DNA from: Bacillota bacterium
GTDB lineage: Bacteria; Bacillota; Clostridia; Christensenellales; UMGS416
Length of the DNA stretch: 64,000 bases
Direction of reading: 5' to 3'
Assembly: GCA_023410875.1 (NCBI GenBank)
Contig: JAEYPH010000117.1
Coordinates: 1-64,000, forward strand
The translations under genes and the position numbers were made by a program. This document shows, in pieces, positions 43,543 through 52,600 of this stretch. Each line of letters begins with the position of its first letter. Positions within the stretch are counted from its first letter, which is position 1. The notes under the pieces were generated by a model. That model was given only the letters and a program-made list of their open reading frames with translations, ran no database searches and was not told the origin of the DNA.

Positions 43543-44388
43543 TTATGCGATTGGCCCAGTGGTATTGGCCGCCCGCCTCTGCCGGTCGGCTTCATACAGC
43601 ATGATGGATGCCGCGCAGCTGACATTGAGCGACGTGATCGTGCCGTACATCGGTATGCGCACCAGCCCGTGGCACAGCTCCTTGTAAGCGGCGCTCAAGC
43701 CCCAGGTCTCGTTGCCCAGCAGCAGCACCGTGGGGCGCTTAAGGTCGGCCTGGTCGATCAGGCGCTCGCCCTTGGCCGAGGAGCCCAACAGTTGGAAGCC
43801 CGGCAGCCGCGCCGCCAGCGCCGCAAACCATTGCTCCAGTTCCTTCTGCGATTCCAGCCGCAGCGCCGGCACAGCGAAGAACGTGCCCATGCTGGCGCGG
43901 ATGACCTTGGGATCGTAGAGATCCACAGCGTGGCCGGTGATCACCAGGCCGTTTGTCTTCAGGGATTCGCACGAGCGCAGTATGGCGCCCAGGTTGCCGT
44001 GGCTGCTGGGCCGGTCGAACACCAGCGCCAGCAGGTCCGGCCCCACGGGGATGCGGCTCAGGTCGTTGGGGCGCATGGCCACCAGCGCCAGCAGCTCGGA
44101 GGTTTCCTCCTCCTTGTCGCTGAGCTTCTCCAGCAGCGCCGCGGGCATGTCCACGTGCTGGCTGGCGGGCGTGTTTTTGAGCATGCCCCTGGCCCAGCCG
44201 CTCAGCCCCCGCTCGCTGGAGAACAGTAAGGAATCGATCTGCCAGCCGTATTGCGCGGCGAAGTTGAGCGCCTGCACGCCTTCTACGAAGAACAGGCCTT
44301 CGGAGGCGCGCTTCTTGCGGTTGCGCTTGAGCGTGTCCGCCAGCTGGAACACGTTGTTTTCGCTGTAGATCTTAATAAGCTTCGCCAT
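43543..44388 (-). CDS. SpoU/TrmH-family RNA methyltransferase
   Basis: A 281-residue 2'-O-methyltransferase with the trefoil-knot SAM fold. Motif 1 is DRPSSHGNLGAILRSCES, motif 2 LLLGNETWGLS, and motif 3 ITSLNVSCAASIMLYEA. An N-terminal substrate-binding region (KRASEGLFFVEGVQAL) is typical of 23S rRNA methyltransferases. Target base unknown. It follows the nitroreductase gene by 3 bases. Confidence 0.92.
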   Translation of the reverse strand: MAKLIKIYSENNVFQLADTLKRNRKKRASEGLFFVEGVQALNFAAQYGWQIDSLLFSSERGLSGWARGMLKNTPASQHVDMPAALLEKLSDKEEETSELLALVAMRPNDLSRIPVGPDLLALVFDRPSSHGNLGAILRSCESLKTNGLVITGHAVDLYDPKVIRASMGTFFAVPALRLESQKELEQWFAALAARLPGFQLLGSSAKGERLIDQADLKRPTVLLLGNETWGLSAAYKELCHGLVRIPMYGTITSLNVSCAASIMLYEADRQRRAANTTGPIA

Positions 44389-44391
44389 GGT

Positions 44392-44901
44392 TCACCACTG
44401 CTCTAAGTGTACTTTGTCCGCCTCGTAGCGGTCTGGCGCCTCGCGGGTTTCCGCGGGTACGCCTACGGCCATAAGGCCGATGGGCAGCACGTGCTCCGGC
44501 AGGCCCGCCAGCGCCCGCAGCGGCGCCACGCGCTCGTCGCGGGGGTACACGCCCAACCACACGGCGCCCAGGCCCAGCGAGTGGGCGGCCAGCAGCATGT
44601 TTTCCAGTGCGGCGGAGCCGTCCTCGGCCAGGTAGTATTCATTGGCGTTCAGGTTCTGATCGCCGCACACGAGGATGCCGCAGCCGGCTTGGGGCAGCAT
44701 TTTGGAGTAGGGGTGAAAGGTCGTGACGGCCTGAAGCGTCTCGGGCTTGCGCAGCACGACGAAGTGCCACGGCCGCCGGTTCATGGCCGTGGGCGCGGAA
44801 AAGCCCGCCTGCAGGATCGTGTGCAGCTGCTCGTCGGTGATGGCCTCGCCGGTGTAGGCGCGGATGCTGCGCCGGGTGAAGATGGCCTGCAATGCGTCCA
44901 T
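44392..44901 (-). CDS. nitroreductase-family flavoprotein
   Basis: A 169-residue FMN-dependent oxidoreductase of the small nitroreductase type. Conserved features are FTRRSIRAYTGEAITDEQL (FMN phosphate Arg/Ser), PTAMNRRPWHFVVL and AAHSLGLGAVWLGVYP. The physiological substrate is not predictable. The ATG has GGAGG 7 bases upstream. First gene of a two-gene unit with the RNA methyltransferase. Confidence 0.93.
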   Translation of the reverse strand: MDALQAIFTRRSIRAYTGEAITDEQLHTILQAGFSAPTAMNRRPWHFVVLRKPETLQAVTTFHPYSKMLPQAGCGILVCGDQNLNANEYYLAEDGSAALENMLLAAHSLGLGAVWLGVYPRDERVAPLRALAGLPEHVLPIGLMAVGVPAETREAPDRYEADKVHLEQW

Positions 44902-45044
44902 GATTTACCTCCTTCGGAGCGAACCTGTGACCGACATCATGTTATCACGGTTATTCCTGTAGCGGAACCCATAAATTTTCTGATTGGAAAGGATATGCTC
45001 CTTTTCAAATAGAAAAGATATGAGTCTTTATGTTATTAACACAC

Positions 45045-45073
45045 TTGCTGATCCGGTGGCAATAAGATAGAAT
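45045..45073 (+). promoter_or_regulatory. promoter of the small AT-rich gene
   Basis: TTGCTG (45045-45050), 17-base spacer and TAGAAT (45068-45073). A second box, TATAAT, lies at 45077-45082 without a matching -35. Confidence 0.5.
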
Positions 45074-45126
45074 GCCTATAATACGCAGTTTTGAACTGCC
45101 GATTTATTTATAACAGGAGAAAAAGA

Positions 45127-45345
45127 ATGGATGAGAAAACAATACAGGCCAGACAGTTTATTATGGAAGTTTCACAGTTGGCCAAGAAATACAATCTCAA
45201 TTATTTCGTTGTTACTGACGGAGCAAGTGGTATCGATAATACAAATAATCCGGCTGTCGAACACGCAAGGAAATGTCATACCGAATGGGAGTTGGTAAAC
45301 GGTATAGACCCAGACCATGATTGGTCAAATGACCCGACAAATTAA
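45127..45345 (+). CDS. small conserved clostridial protein
   Basis: A 72-residue acidic protein: an N-terminal helix (MDEKTIQARQFIMEVSQLAKK), then YNLNYFVVTDGASGID and an acidic tail DPDHDWSND. I recall similar short proteins (KYNLNYFVVTDGAS...) in many Clostridia, without a known function. AGGAG lies 8 bases before the ATG. It stands alone in an AT-rich stretch, with about 190 empty bases behind it and 225 in front, and was possibly acquired. Confidence 0.75.
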   Translation: MDEKTIQARQFIMEVSQLAKKYNLNYFVVTDGASGIDNTNNPAVEHARKCHTEWELVNGIDPDHDWSNDPTN

Positions 45346-45539
45346 GCACAACATGAAGTTGTCAAATTCAATTTATCGGTGAGATTGTAGTCTTTCCGAA
45401 GCAATAGTGTGCAATAGGAAAAGATATACTTCAGGTATCTCTCAGATATTAAAATAAGAAAATAAAGATGTAGTTGCCTTTCCCTTCAGGAAAAACGCCT
45501 TGATCATCGATATTTACATAATATTATCGCATGGATAAT

Positions 45540-45968
45540 TTACGGGTTCCGATACAATTCCTCGCCGTCCAATGCCCGGTACGAGGTCAAGCGCTGCGCC
45601 AGCGTGCCGCTGTGCAGCTCGAACAGGTGGTTGTCGAAATCATGGAAGTAAAGCGAGCGGCCCTCACCGGCTACGCGGGAGCGTCCGGGGAGCACTTCCG
45701 CGCCCAACCGGCTCAGCCGTTGTTCCAGCTCGTCCATGTCCGCATCGTCCACGGCCAGCGCGATGTGGTTGTAGGTTCGCTCCGGCAGCGGCTCGCCCTG
45801 CATCAGCGCGAACCACACTTCGCCCAGCACGAAGAACCGTTCCTTGGAGAGCGAGTGAATCCGCTCGCCGCTGTCGTACACCTGCTGCGCGCCCAGCGCC
45901 TCAAAGAGCGTGCTTGTGTGTTCAATGTCCCGCACGAGGAACGTGATGTGGCTGATACCTTTAACCAT
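45540..45968 (-). CDS. fosX: FosX-type fosfomycin hydrolase
   Basis: A 142-residue VOC-fold metalloenzyme very like Listeria FosX, which opens the epoxide of fosfomycin with water. The metal ligands His7, His68 and Glu117 are present. Glu43 (SLSKERFF) matches the general-base Glu44 that distinguishes FosX from the thiol transferases FosA and FosB. ERTYNHIAL and GEGRSLYFHDFDNHLFELH are strongly conserved. The start at 45968 overlaps the stop of the upstream pseudouridine synthase gene by 8 bases, so it is the last gene of that run. The activity is predicted, not shown. Confidence 0.9.
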   Translation of the reverse strand: MVKGISHITFLVRDIEHTSTLFEALGAQQVYDSGERIHSLSKERFFVLGEVWFALMQGEPLPERTYNHIALAVDDADMDELEQRLSRLGAEVLPGRSRVAGEGRSLYFHDFDNHLFELHSGTLAQRLTSYRALDGEELYRNP

Positions 45969-46659
45969 CGGAACCCTTTCCCGTAAAGAGGACTGGATCA
46001 AACCGCTCCCATATCCCGCTTTGTGGCAGGCTCGTGAAGGTCATCGTCTCCCGCCGGGTCGGGTGCTCCAGCGTTAGCCGGGTGCTCCACAGCGCCAGCC
46101 ACTGGCCGGGCCGGGCATCGGGGTTGTAGCGCTGATCCCCCCACAGCGGGTGGCCAGTGGCCGCCATCTGCACGCGGATCTGGTGGGGGCGTCCGGTCAG
46201 CAGATTCACGCGGCACAGCGTGAGGCCTTCGCGAGTGTGCAAAGACGTCACTTCCAGCGCCGCCCAAAGGCTGCCGGGGCGCTGCCCGGCCGTTGCCGTC
46301 ACGGTGTTGGTGCGTTCGTCCTTGGTCAGCCAATGTTCCAAACGGCCAGCCGTAGGCTGGCCGTGGCACACACAAAGGTACTCCTTGCGGAAGCGCCCGT
46401 CCTTCATCTGCTCGGCAAGCCGCGCCGCCGCCTTGCTGGTGCGGGCGAAGGCCATCACGCCGCCGGCGGGGCGGTCCAGCCGGTGCACCAGGCCCAGCCA
46501 GGCGTCGCCGGGCTTGTTGTAGGTTCGTTTGACGTAGGTCTTGAGGGCGCTCAGCATGTCCAGGTCGCCGGAAGCATCCTGCTGGGAGGGCATGCCCGGC
46601 GGTTTCTCTGCGATCAGCAGGTGGTTGTCCTCGTGGAGCACCCGCGGTTCAAGGCTCAT
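45961..46659 (-). CDS. RluA-family pseudouridine synthase
   Basis: A 232-residue catalytic-domain-only member without an S4 domain. The catalytic motif is HRLDRPAGGVMAFAR, and the later motif LLTGRPHQIRVQMAATGHPLWGD. This short form resembles TruC/RluA-like enzymes acting on tRNA or rRNA. It overlaps the methyltransferase gene by 11 bases and fosX by 8, indicating one transcript. Confidence 0.92.
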   Translation of the reverse strand: MSLEPRVLHEDNHLLIAEKPPGMPSQQDASGDLDMLSALKTYVKRTYNKPGDAWLGLVHRLDRPAGGVMAFARTSKAAARLAEQMKDGRFRKEYLCVCHGQPTAGRLEHWLTKDERTNTVTATAGQRPGSLWAALEVTSLHTREGLTLCRVNLLTGRPHQIRVQMAATGHPLWGDQRYNPDARPGQWLALWSTRLTLEHPTRRETMTFTSLPQSGIWERFDPVLFTGKGSDG

Positions 46660-47542
46660 CGCTGGTCCACCGCCCGGAGGCCCCGCAGGGCAGCGTCAAG
46701 CCGCTGGCGGTGATGGGCAGGCCCACCTCGGCGGCCTCGGAGTGCCCGCCGAAGCGCCGTTGCACCGTCATGCGCAGCATGTTCTCCAGCACCAGCGGCT
46801 GCAGGCCGGTCGTGTAAGAGTTGATCAGGAAGAACAGCGGCTTGTCGCTTAAGATGGCCAGGCACGCGGCCACCAGTTCGTAGAGGCGCTCCTCCAGCTT
46901 CCAGGTCTCGCCGCCGGGGCCGCGGCCAAAGCTGGGCGGGTCCATCAATATCGCGTCGTAGCGCCGGCCCCGGCGCTCCTCGCGCTGCACGAACTTCAGG
47001 CAGTCGTCCACCAGGAAGCGCACGCGGGTGTCGGCCAGGCCCGAGAGCTCCAGGTTTTCGCCGGCCCAGTTGACCATGCCCTTGGCAGCGTCCACATGGG
47101 CCACCGCCGCGCCTTCGGCGGCGCAGGCTAGCGTGGCACCGCCGGTGTAGGCGAACAGGTTGAGCACGTTGACCTGGGGATCGCCGGGGGCCAGCGCCCG
47201 GTTGCGCGCGGCGATGCGGGAGCGCATCCAGTCCCAGTTCACGGCCTGTTCGGGGAACAGCCCTGTGTGTTTGAAGCCTAAGGGCTTCAGTTGGAACTTG
47301 AGGTCTCCATAGCCGATGGTCCAGCGCTCTGGCAGCTTGGTGTTGTATTCCCAATTGCCGCCGCCCTCGCTGGAACGGTGGTACACGGCGTCGATGGCCT
47401 TCCACGCCGGGTGATTGCCGTCGGCGGGCCAGATGGCCTGGGGGTCCGGCCGCAGCAGGATGCGCGTGCCCCAGCGCTCCAGCTTCTGGCCGGCGCCGGC
47501 GTCCAGCACTTCGTAGTCTTTCCAGTTGGTTGCAATGTACAT
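46649..47542 (-). CDS. class I SAM-dependent methyltransferase (RlmI-like)
   Basis: A 297-residue methyltransferase. VLNLFAYTGGATLACAAEGA is SAM motif I, VDAAKGMVNWA motif II, and ILMDPPSFGRGPGGETW the DPPSF catalytic loop of 23S rRNA m5C-type and related RNA methyltransferases. It lacks the N-terminal PUA domain of E. coli RlmI. The ATG at 47542 is chosen: upstream in-frame codons would lie inside the GH28 gene. The AAGGAG is 10 bases away. Confidence 0.88.
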   Translation of the reverse strand: MYIATNWKDYEVLDAGAGQKLERWGTRILLRPDPQAIWPADGNHPAWKAIDAVYHRSSEGGGNWEYNTKLPERWTIGYGDLKFQLKPLGFKHTGLFPEQAVNWDWMRSRIAARNRALAPGDPQVNVLNLFAYTGGATLACAAEGAAVAHVDAAKGMVNWAGENLELSGLADTRVRFLVDDCLKFVQREERRGRRYDAILMDPPSFGRGPGGETWKLEERLYELVAACLAILSDKPLFFLINSYTTGLQPLVLENMLRMTVQRRFGGHSEAAEVGLPITASGLTLPCGASGRWTSDEP

Positions 47543-47544
47543 GC

Positions 47545-48927
47545 CTACTGTACTCCTTCGACCGCATCCAGCGGCTTGCGGATAATGGTTTCGGCGATGG
47601 CCGCGTGAGCCGGGCTGGCCGATTCGCCGCGGAAGCCCTCGATGGCAAGCTCCGGGGCGTCCTGCCAAGCCACGGCGTGGCGAAATTCGCCGGATTGCCG
47701 GGCCCGATCGCTGTAGGTGACCTGGCAGTTGCGCAATGTGACGCGGGCTGCGTTCTTGATCATGAAGCCCGACAGAGGATGCGGTACGATACCGGCCTTG
47801 TAGGATTCTCCATCCTGAGGCGTCGGCCGCAAATCCAGCTCGCCGCCGGGCCACTTGCTATGGCGGTCGATGGTCAGGCGTACGTTGTCAAAGAGCACGT
47901 CCTCGATGAGCCCGGGCCTCCAGCCGTACACCAGTATGCCGTTTTCGGCGTCGCACAGCAGATTGCGCAGCGTGATGTTGCGCACGCGGCCAATGGCGTC
48001 CTGCTCCAGCCATGGGACCGCCGATATCTTGACCGCCTCGCCATGCCCCCACCACCGCTCCTCAAAGAGACGGGTCTGTATGACCATATCGGAGAAAATG
48101 ACGTTCTCTACATCGCATTCCTTGCTCAGATTGATGGACAGACCCCGGTTGCTGTTGCGGATCACACAGTTGTTGAACACGACGTTGCGGATGGCGCCAT
48201 GCACTTCACAGCCGATGACCAGCGCCGATGAGGTGCTGACCAACGTGCAGCTGCTGACGACGACGCCCTCGCAGGCCGGGTTGTCATATTCTGTGGATTC
48301 TTTGTAAGTCTTCAGGACGATACAATCGTCTCCGGCCTCTATGTGGCAGCCCAGGATGCGCACGTCCCGGCAGCTTACGATGTCGATGGCGTCGCTGTTG
48401 GGCATCTTCAAGTCGTTGTAGATGTGGATGCCCTGAATCAGCACGTCGTCGCAACCCCTGGGCACCACCGTCCAAGCCGGGCCGTTGCGTATGGTGATGT
48501 CCTCTATGACCACGTGGCGGCAGCCGATGGGCATGATCAGGAAGGGGCGGCGGGCGCCTTCCTTCTTATAGAGGTAGTATGGATCTTCACGGCTGGTCCA
48601 AGCGCGGCAGTCCCCGTCGATGGTGCCGCTGCCGCCGATGCGGATGTGCTCGCATCCCCGGGCGGTCACGAAACCCCGATGACCCCCGTCGGTGAAGGCC
48701 GAGGGATATGCGGAACCGTGGGGGCTGGCCTTCAGTGTGGAGCCCTCGTCCAGATGCAGCGTCACGTGGCTTTTGAGCGCGATCTCGCCGCTCAGGAACA
48801 CGCCGCGGGGCACAACGACACGGCCGCCGCCTTCAGCGGCGCAGCGGTCGATGGCGGCCTGGATATTCAGGCGGTTGTCGTACCCCGGCTCGGTCTTGGC
48901 GCCGAATGCGGTGATCGGATAGTCCAT
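47545..48927 (-). CDS. GH28 pectin hydrolase (polygalacturonase-like)
   Basis: A 460-residue right-handed beta-helix of family 28. The catalytic Asp residues lie in MPNSDAIDI and EAGDDCIVLK. The substrate-binding parts are VIGCEVHG and SNRGLSI. It probably releases galacturonate or related units from pectin fragments. There is no signal peptide, so exo-type cytoplasmic action on imported oligomers is likely. The ATG at 48927 has GGAGG 7 bases before it. It lies 16 bases behind ileS in the same direction, so the T-box may influence it too. Confidence 0.92.
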   Translation of the reverse strand: MDYPITAFGAKTEPGYDNRLNIQAAIDRCAAEGGGRVVVPRGVFLSGEIALKSHVTLHLDEGSTLKASPHGSAYPSAFTDGGHRGFVTARGCEHIRIGGSGTIDGDCRAWTSREDPYYLYKKEGARRPFLIMPIGCRHVVIEDITIRNGPAWTVVPRGCDDVLIQGIHIYNDLKMPNSDAIDIVSCRDVRILGCHIEAGDDCIVLKTYKESTEYDNPACEGVVVSSCTLVSTSSALVIGCEVHGAIRNVVFNNCVIRNSNRGLSINLSKECDVENVIFSDMVIQTRLFEERWWGHGEAVKISAVPWLEQDAIGRVRNITLRNLLCDAENGILVYGWRPGLIEDVLFDNVRLTIDRHSKWPGGELDLRPTPQDGESYKAGIVPHPLSGFMIKNAARVTLRNCQVTYSDRARQSGEFRHAVAWQDAPELAIEGFRGESASPAHAAIAETIIRKPLDAVEGVQ

Positions 48928-48943
48928 GGATTTGCCTCCATCT

Positions 48944-51900
48944 CTACCTTTTTTGAACCGTGAAAACCATATCCTCCCCGTTGATGTTCTGCTCCTTGAC
49001 CAGCCCTTCGCCGTTTTCACCCAACGTCAGGCTGTCGGCCAGCACGTCGGAGGCGATTTCGTCCTTATGACGGCTTACGGTTTCCAGCGCGACGGGGGTG
49101 CCGGACAGCCACAGCGCGATGTGGTCGGTCACTTCCAGACCAGCCTCGCGGCGCTGCTGCTGCACGCGGCTGACGACCTCGCGCACGAAACCCTCCTCCA
49201 GCAGTTCCGGCGTCAGGCGGGCGTCCAGCGCCACGGACACGCCGCCCTCGCTGGCGGTGAAGAAGTCCTGGCGCTGGGTGACCTCGGTCAGGATGTCCTC
49301 CTGGCGGAAGACTTCCTCGATGCCGGCCACCATGAGCGTGAAGAAGCCCTGGGCCTGTATGGCCTGCACGAAGGCCGTGCCGTCGCCGTTTTGCAGCAGG
49401 TTATTGACCAGCGGCATGTTCTTTCCGAAGCGGCGGCCCAGCGTCTTGAGCTGGGGCTTGACCTTGTAGCTGACGAAGCCTCCGGCACTCTGCACGAACT
49501 CCACGGTCTTCGCGTTGAGCTCGTCGGCGATGAGGGCGGTGAAGTCCTCGGGCAGCGCCGGGCCTTCCACGAGCAGCGCGGGCACCGGCTGGCGGTTCTT
49601 GACGCCGGCGGTGCTGCGGCACGCGCGGCCCAGCGCCACAATCTGCAGCACGCGGGCCATGTGGGTCTCCAGCTCGGCATCCATCCAGTCCGCCTGCGCC
49701 ACGGGGAAGTCGCACAGGTGCACCGATTCCGGCGCGGAAGCATCCAGCCCGGCTATCAGGTTCCGGTAGAGCTCCTCGGCCAAAAAGGGCGTGAACGGCG
49801 CCAGGAGCTTGGCCAGCGTCGAGAGCACCGTGTGCAGCGTCAGGAAGGCGTTGGCCTTATCGTCGGCATCGTTGCCGGCCCAGAAGCGCTCGCGGCCCCG
49901 GCGCACATACCAGTTGGAAAGCTCGTCCACAAAGTCGGCCAGCGCCCGGGCGCTCTCGGTGATGCGGTAGTTCTCCAGTCCCTCGTCCACGGTGCGCACC
50001 AGCGTGCTCAGGCGCGAGAGCACCCAACGGTCCATGATCGGCAGGCTGGCGTAGTCCAGGCTATGCTCGAGAGGATTGAACTCCTCTATGTTGGCGTACA
50101 GCACGTAGAACGCGTAGGTGTTCCACAGCGTGCCCATGAACTTGCGCTGCGCTTCGCTGACGGCGTCGCCGGAGAAACGCGACGGCAGCCACGGCGCGCT
50201 GCCGGCGTAGAAATACCAGCGAACGGCGTCGGCGCCGCGGGTGTCCATCATGTCCCAGGGGTTCACGACGTTGCCCTTGTGCTTGGACATCTTGACGCCG
50301 TCCTTGTCGCCCACGTGGCCCAGCACCAGGCAGGTCTTGAATGGCGCGCGGCCGAAGAGCACTGTGGAGATGGCCAGCAGCGTGTAGAACCAGCCGCGGG
50401 TCTGATCGATGGCTTCAGAGATGAAGTCCGCCGGGAACATCGCGTCGAACTTGTCCTGGTTTTCGAAAGGATAATGCCACTGGGCAAAGGGCATGGAGCC
50501 GGCGTCGTACCAGCAGTCGATCACGTGGGGTTCCCGCTTCATGGGTTTGCCGCACTTGGGGCATACGATTTCGACAGTATCGATGAAGGGCTTGTGCAGC
50601 TCAAGATTCTCCGGCACGTTGGCACCCTTTTCCATGAGCTCCTGGCGGCTGCCGATGGCCTCCACATGCCCGCAGGCACACATCCACAGGGGCAGCGGCG
50701 TGCCCCAGTAGCGCTCGCGGGAAACATTCCAATCGATGACGTTCTCGATGAAGTTGCCCATACGGCCTTCCTTGATCGTCTCGGGCAGCCAGTTGACCGA
50801 GCGGTTGCTGGCCATGAGCTCCTCCCGCAGGGCGGTCATACGGATGAACCAGCCCTCGCGCGGGTAATAGAGCAGCGGCGTGTCGCAGCGCCAGCAGAAC
50901 GGATAGCTGTGCTGGAAGGGCAGCGCCTGGTGGAGCTGACCGCGGGCCTTCAGGTCCTGGAGGATCGCCGCGTCGGCATCCTTTACAAAGACGCCCGGCC
51001 ACGGCGTGGCGTCGGTGAAGCGCCCCTGGGCGTCCACGACGATGTGGAAGCCCAGGCCTTCGCGCTTCAGAATACGCATGTCGTCCTCGCCGTAGGGGGC
51101 CAGGTGTACGATGCCTACGCCGTCGTCCGTCGTCACATAGCTGTCGGCCACGACGCGGTTCTTCTGCCCGGCGGGCACGGACCCGGCCTGGAAAAGCGGT
51201 TCATATTCGGTGCCCACGAGCTCGGAACCCGCATATTTGCGCAGCAGCTTCGCGTCCTCGGGCAGCGCCTTGGGCGCGAGCTCCACGGCCAGGATGATGG
51301 TGTCGCCGCCCACGGCAAATTCGCCGTATTCCACGTTGGCGTTCACGCACAGCGCGATGTTGCTGGGCAGCGTCCAAGGCGTCGTCGTCCAGGCCAGGAT
51401 ATAGGTATTCGGCCGGCCGGTCACAATGAACCGCGCCGTGGCCGATGTTTCCTCTACGTCCGCATAGCCCTGGGCGACTTCGTGGGAGCTCAAAGCTGTG
51501 CCGCAGCGCGGGCAGTAGGGCACCACCTTGTGGCCCTTGTACAGCAGGCCCTTGTCGTGGATCTGCTTGAGAGACCACCACACCGACTCGATATACTTGT
51601 TGTCATAGGTCACGTACGGGTTTTCCATGTCGGCCCAAAAGCCCACGCGTTCGCTCAGGCGTTCCCATTCGCCCTTGTACTTCCACACGCTCTCCCGGCA
51701 TTTCTGGTTGAAGGCCTCGATGCCGTAGGTCTCTATCTGGGGCTTGCCGTCCAGGCCCAGCTGCTTTTCCACCTCCAGCTCCACGGGCAGGCCGTGGGTG
51801 TCCCAGCCGGCCTTGCGCAGCACCTGATAGCCCTTCATCAGACGATAGCGGGGGATCAGGTCCTTCATGGCGCGGGTCAGCACATGGCCGATGTGGGGCT

Positions 51901-52063
51901 TGCCGTTGGCCGTTGGCGGGCCGTCGTAGAACGTGAACATGGGCCGGCCTTCGCGCAGCGTCAGCGACTTGCGGAAGATGTCGCGCTCCCGCCAGAAGTC
52001 CATCACGCCCACTTCGCGCTCCACGAAGTTCAGACTGGTCGATACCTTTTTGTACACTGCCAT
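48944..52063 (-). CDS. ileS: isoleucyl-tRNA synthetase
   Basis: A 1039-residue class Ia synthetase that charges tRNA-Ile. KPHIGH (HIGH at residues 57-60) and KMSKHKGN (about 592) form the ATP site. The editing CP1 domain contains TTTPWTLPSN and GIVHLAPYGEDD. A YCPRCG zinc-like knuckle lies at about 184, and VCPKCG at about 510. It is longer than the E. coli type (938) and has the GWDTHGLPVELEVEKQLG pattern of the second, eukaryote-like IleRS class, some members of which tolerate mupirocin. It is preceded by a T-box leader. Confidence 0.97.
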   Translation of the reverse strand: MAVYKKVSTSLNFVEREVGVMDFWRERDIFRKSLTLREGRPMFTFYDGPPTANGKPHIGHVLTRAMKDLIPRYRLMKGYQVLRKAGWDTHGLPVELEVEKQLGLDGKPQIETYGIEAFNQKCRESVWKYKGEWERLSERVGFWADMENPYVTYDNKYIESVWWSLKQIHDKGLLYKGHKVVPYCPRCGTALSSHEVAQGYADVEETSATARFIVTGRPNTYILAWTTTPWTLPSNIALCVNANVEYGEFAVGGDTIILAVELAPKALPEDAKLLRKYAGSELVGTEYEPLFQAGSVPAGQKNRVVADSYVTTDDGVGIVHLAPYGEDDMRILKREGLGFHIVVDAQGRFTDATPWPGVFVKDADAAILQDLKARGQLHQALPFQHSYPFCWRCDTPLLYYPREGWFIRMTALREELMASNRSVNWLPETIKEGRMGNFIENVIDWNVSRERYWGTPLPLWMCACGHVEAIGSRQELMEKGANVPENLELHKPFIDTVEIVCPKCGKPMKREPHVIDCWYDAGSMPFAQWHYPFENQDKFDAMFPADFISEAIDQTRGWFYTLLAISTVLFGRAPFKTCLVLGHVGDKDGVKMSKHKGNVVNPWDMMDTRGADAVRWYFYAGSAPWLPSRFSGDAVSEAQRKFMGTLWNTYAFYVLYANIEEFNPLEHSLDYASLPIMDRWVLSRLSTLVRTVDEGLENYRITESARALADFVDELSNWYVRRGRERFWAGNDADDKANAFLTLHTVLSTLAKLLAPFTPFLAEELYRNLIAGLDASAPESVHLCDFPVAQADWMDAELETHMARVLQIVALGRACRSTAGVKNRQPVPALLVEGPALPEDFTALIADELNAKTVEFVQSAGGFVSYKVKPQLKTLGRRFGKNMPLVNNLLQNGDGTAFVQAIQAQGFFTLMVAGIEEVFRQEDILTEVTQRQDFFTASEGGVSVALDARLTPELLEEGFVREVVSRVQQQRREAGLEVTDHIALWLSGTPVALETVSRHKDEIASDVLADSLTLGENGEGLVKEQNINGEDMVFTVQKR

Positions 52064-52094
52064 GGTTTCCTCCCGATACCTGTTGCTTCATAGA

Positions 52095-52377
52095 TTCTTA
52101 GTATAAACAAAAAAGCCCTCCAACCCACAACGGGACGGAAGACTCCGTGGTACCACCCGAATTCGCGTAATTCACGCGCTCTTTCTCGCACACATTCATG
52201 TGCTGCCCGATAACGGCGGGCGTTCCGCAGACCGCTTACTTGCCCATAAGGCGTTCGCCGGCGCGCTCGGAAGGGATTGTCCCGCTCTGGTTTCTGCCGG
52301 GCTTGCACCATCCCCGGTTCGCTGGGAGAAACGTTGCGCAGCGGGCGCTGCTTCGTCATCGCGTTTGCTTATTCTTT
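52095..52377 (-). promoter_or_regulatory. T-box leader of ileS
   Basis: Minus-strand leader of about 280 bases. The T-box motif GGGTGGTACCACGG is at about 52147-52160, followed by an intrinsic terminator (stem CTTCCG-T-CCC / GGG-T-TGGAGG, loop GTTGT, then T6) at about 52105-52135. The Stem I region contains ATC (52275-52277, complement), the Ile codon, in a plausible specifier loop. Uncharged tRNA-Ile should favour the antiterminator and raise ileS expression. Confidence 0.92.
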
Positions 52378-52406
52378 AGTATACTCAAAAGCTACGGGTT
52401 TGTAAA
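52378..52406 (-). promoter_or_regulatory. ileS promoter
   Basis: Minus-strand TTTACA (52401-52406), a 17-base spacer and TATACT (52378-52383), directly in front of the T-box leader. Confidence 0.85.
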
Positions 52407-52490
52407 TCTGGTTTTTTGCTCCTAGAGATTGCAGACATTGTATATTTTAAATGGACTATGATTTTGATACATAGTCACTTATATATCGGG

Positions 52491-52545
52491 GCCGAAGGTT
52501 TCCAAAGGGCGATCGGAAAGCCCTTTGGGCGCGCCCGGTGGCGCG
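52491..52545 (+). repeat. dispersed hairpin repeat, copy C
   Basis: Third copy of the family also at 12321 and 20316. It has the stem CCAAAGGGC/GCCCTTTGG and an end hairpin GCGCGCCCGGTGGCGCG. It lies between the ileS promoter and corA. The rest of 52407-52600 shows no gene. Confidence 0.9.
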
Positions 52546-52600
52546 AAATACTATCCCTTTGATCATATAGGTTAGTCGCTTAGTGTGACAGATGAGAGTG

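Noticed and set aside
46649..47854. Longer 401-residue version of the methyltransferase
   Set aside because: The extra N-terminal codons lie inside the GH28 coding region and show no homology-like pattern. The ATG at 47542 with AAGGAG fits better.
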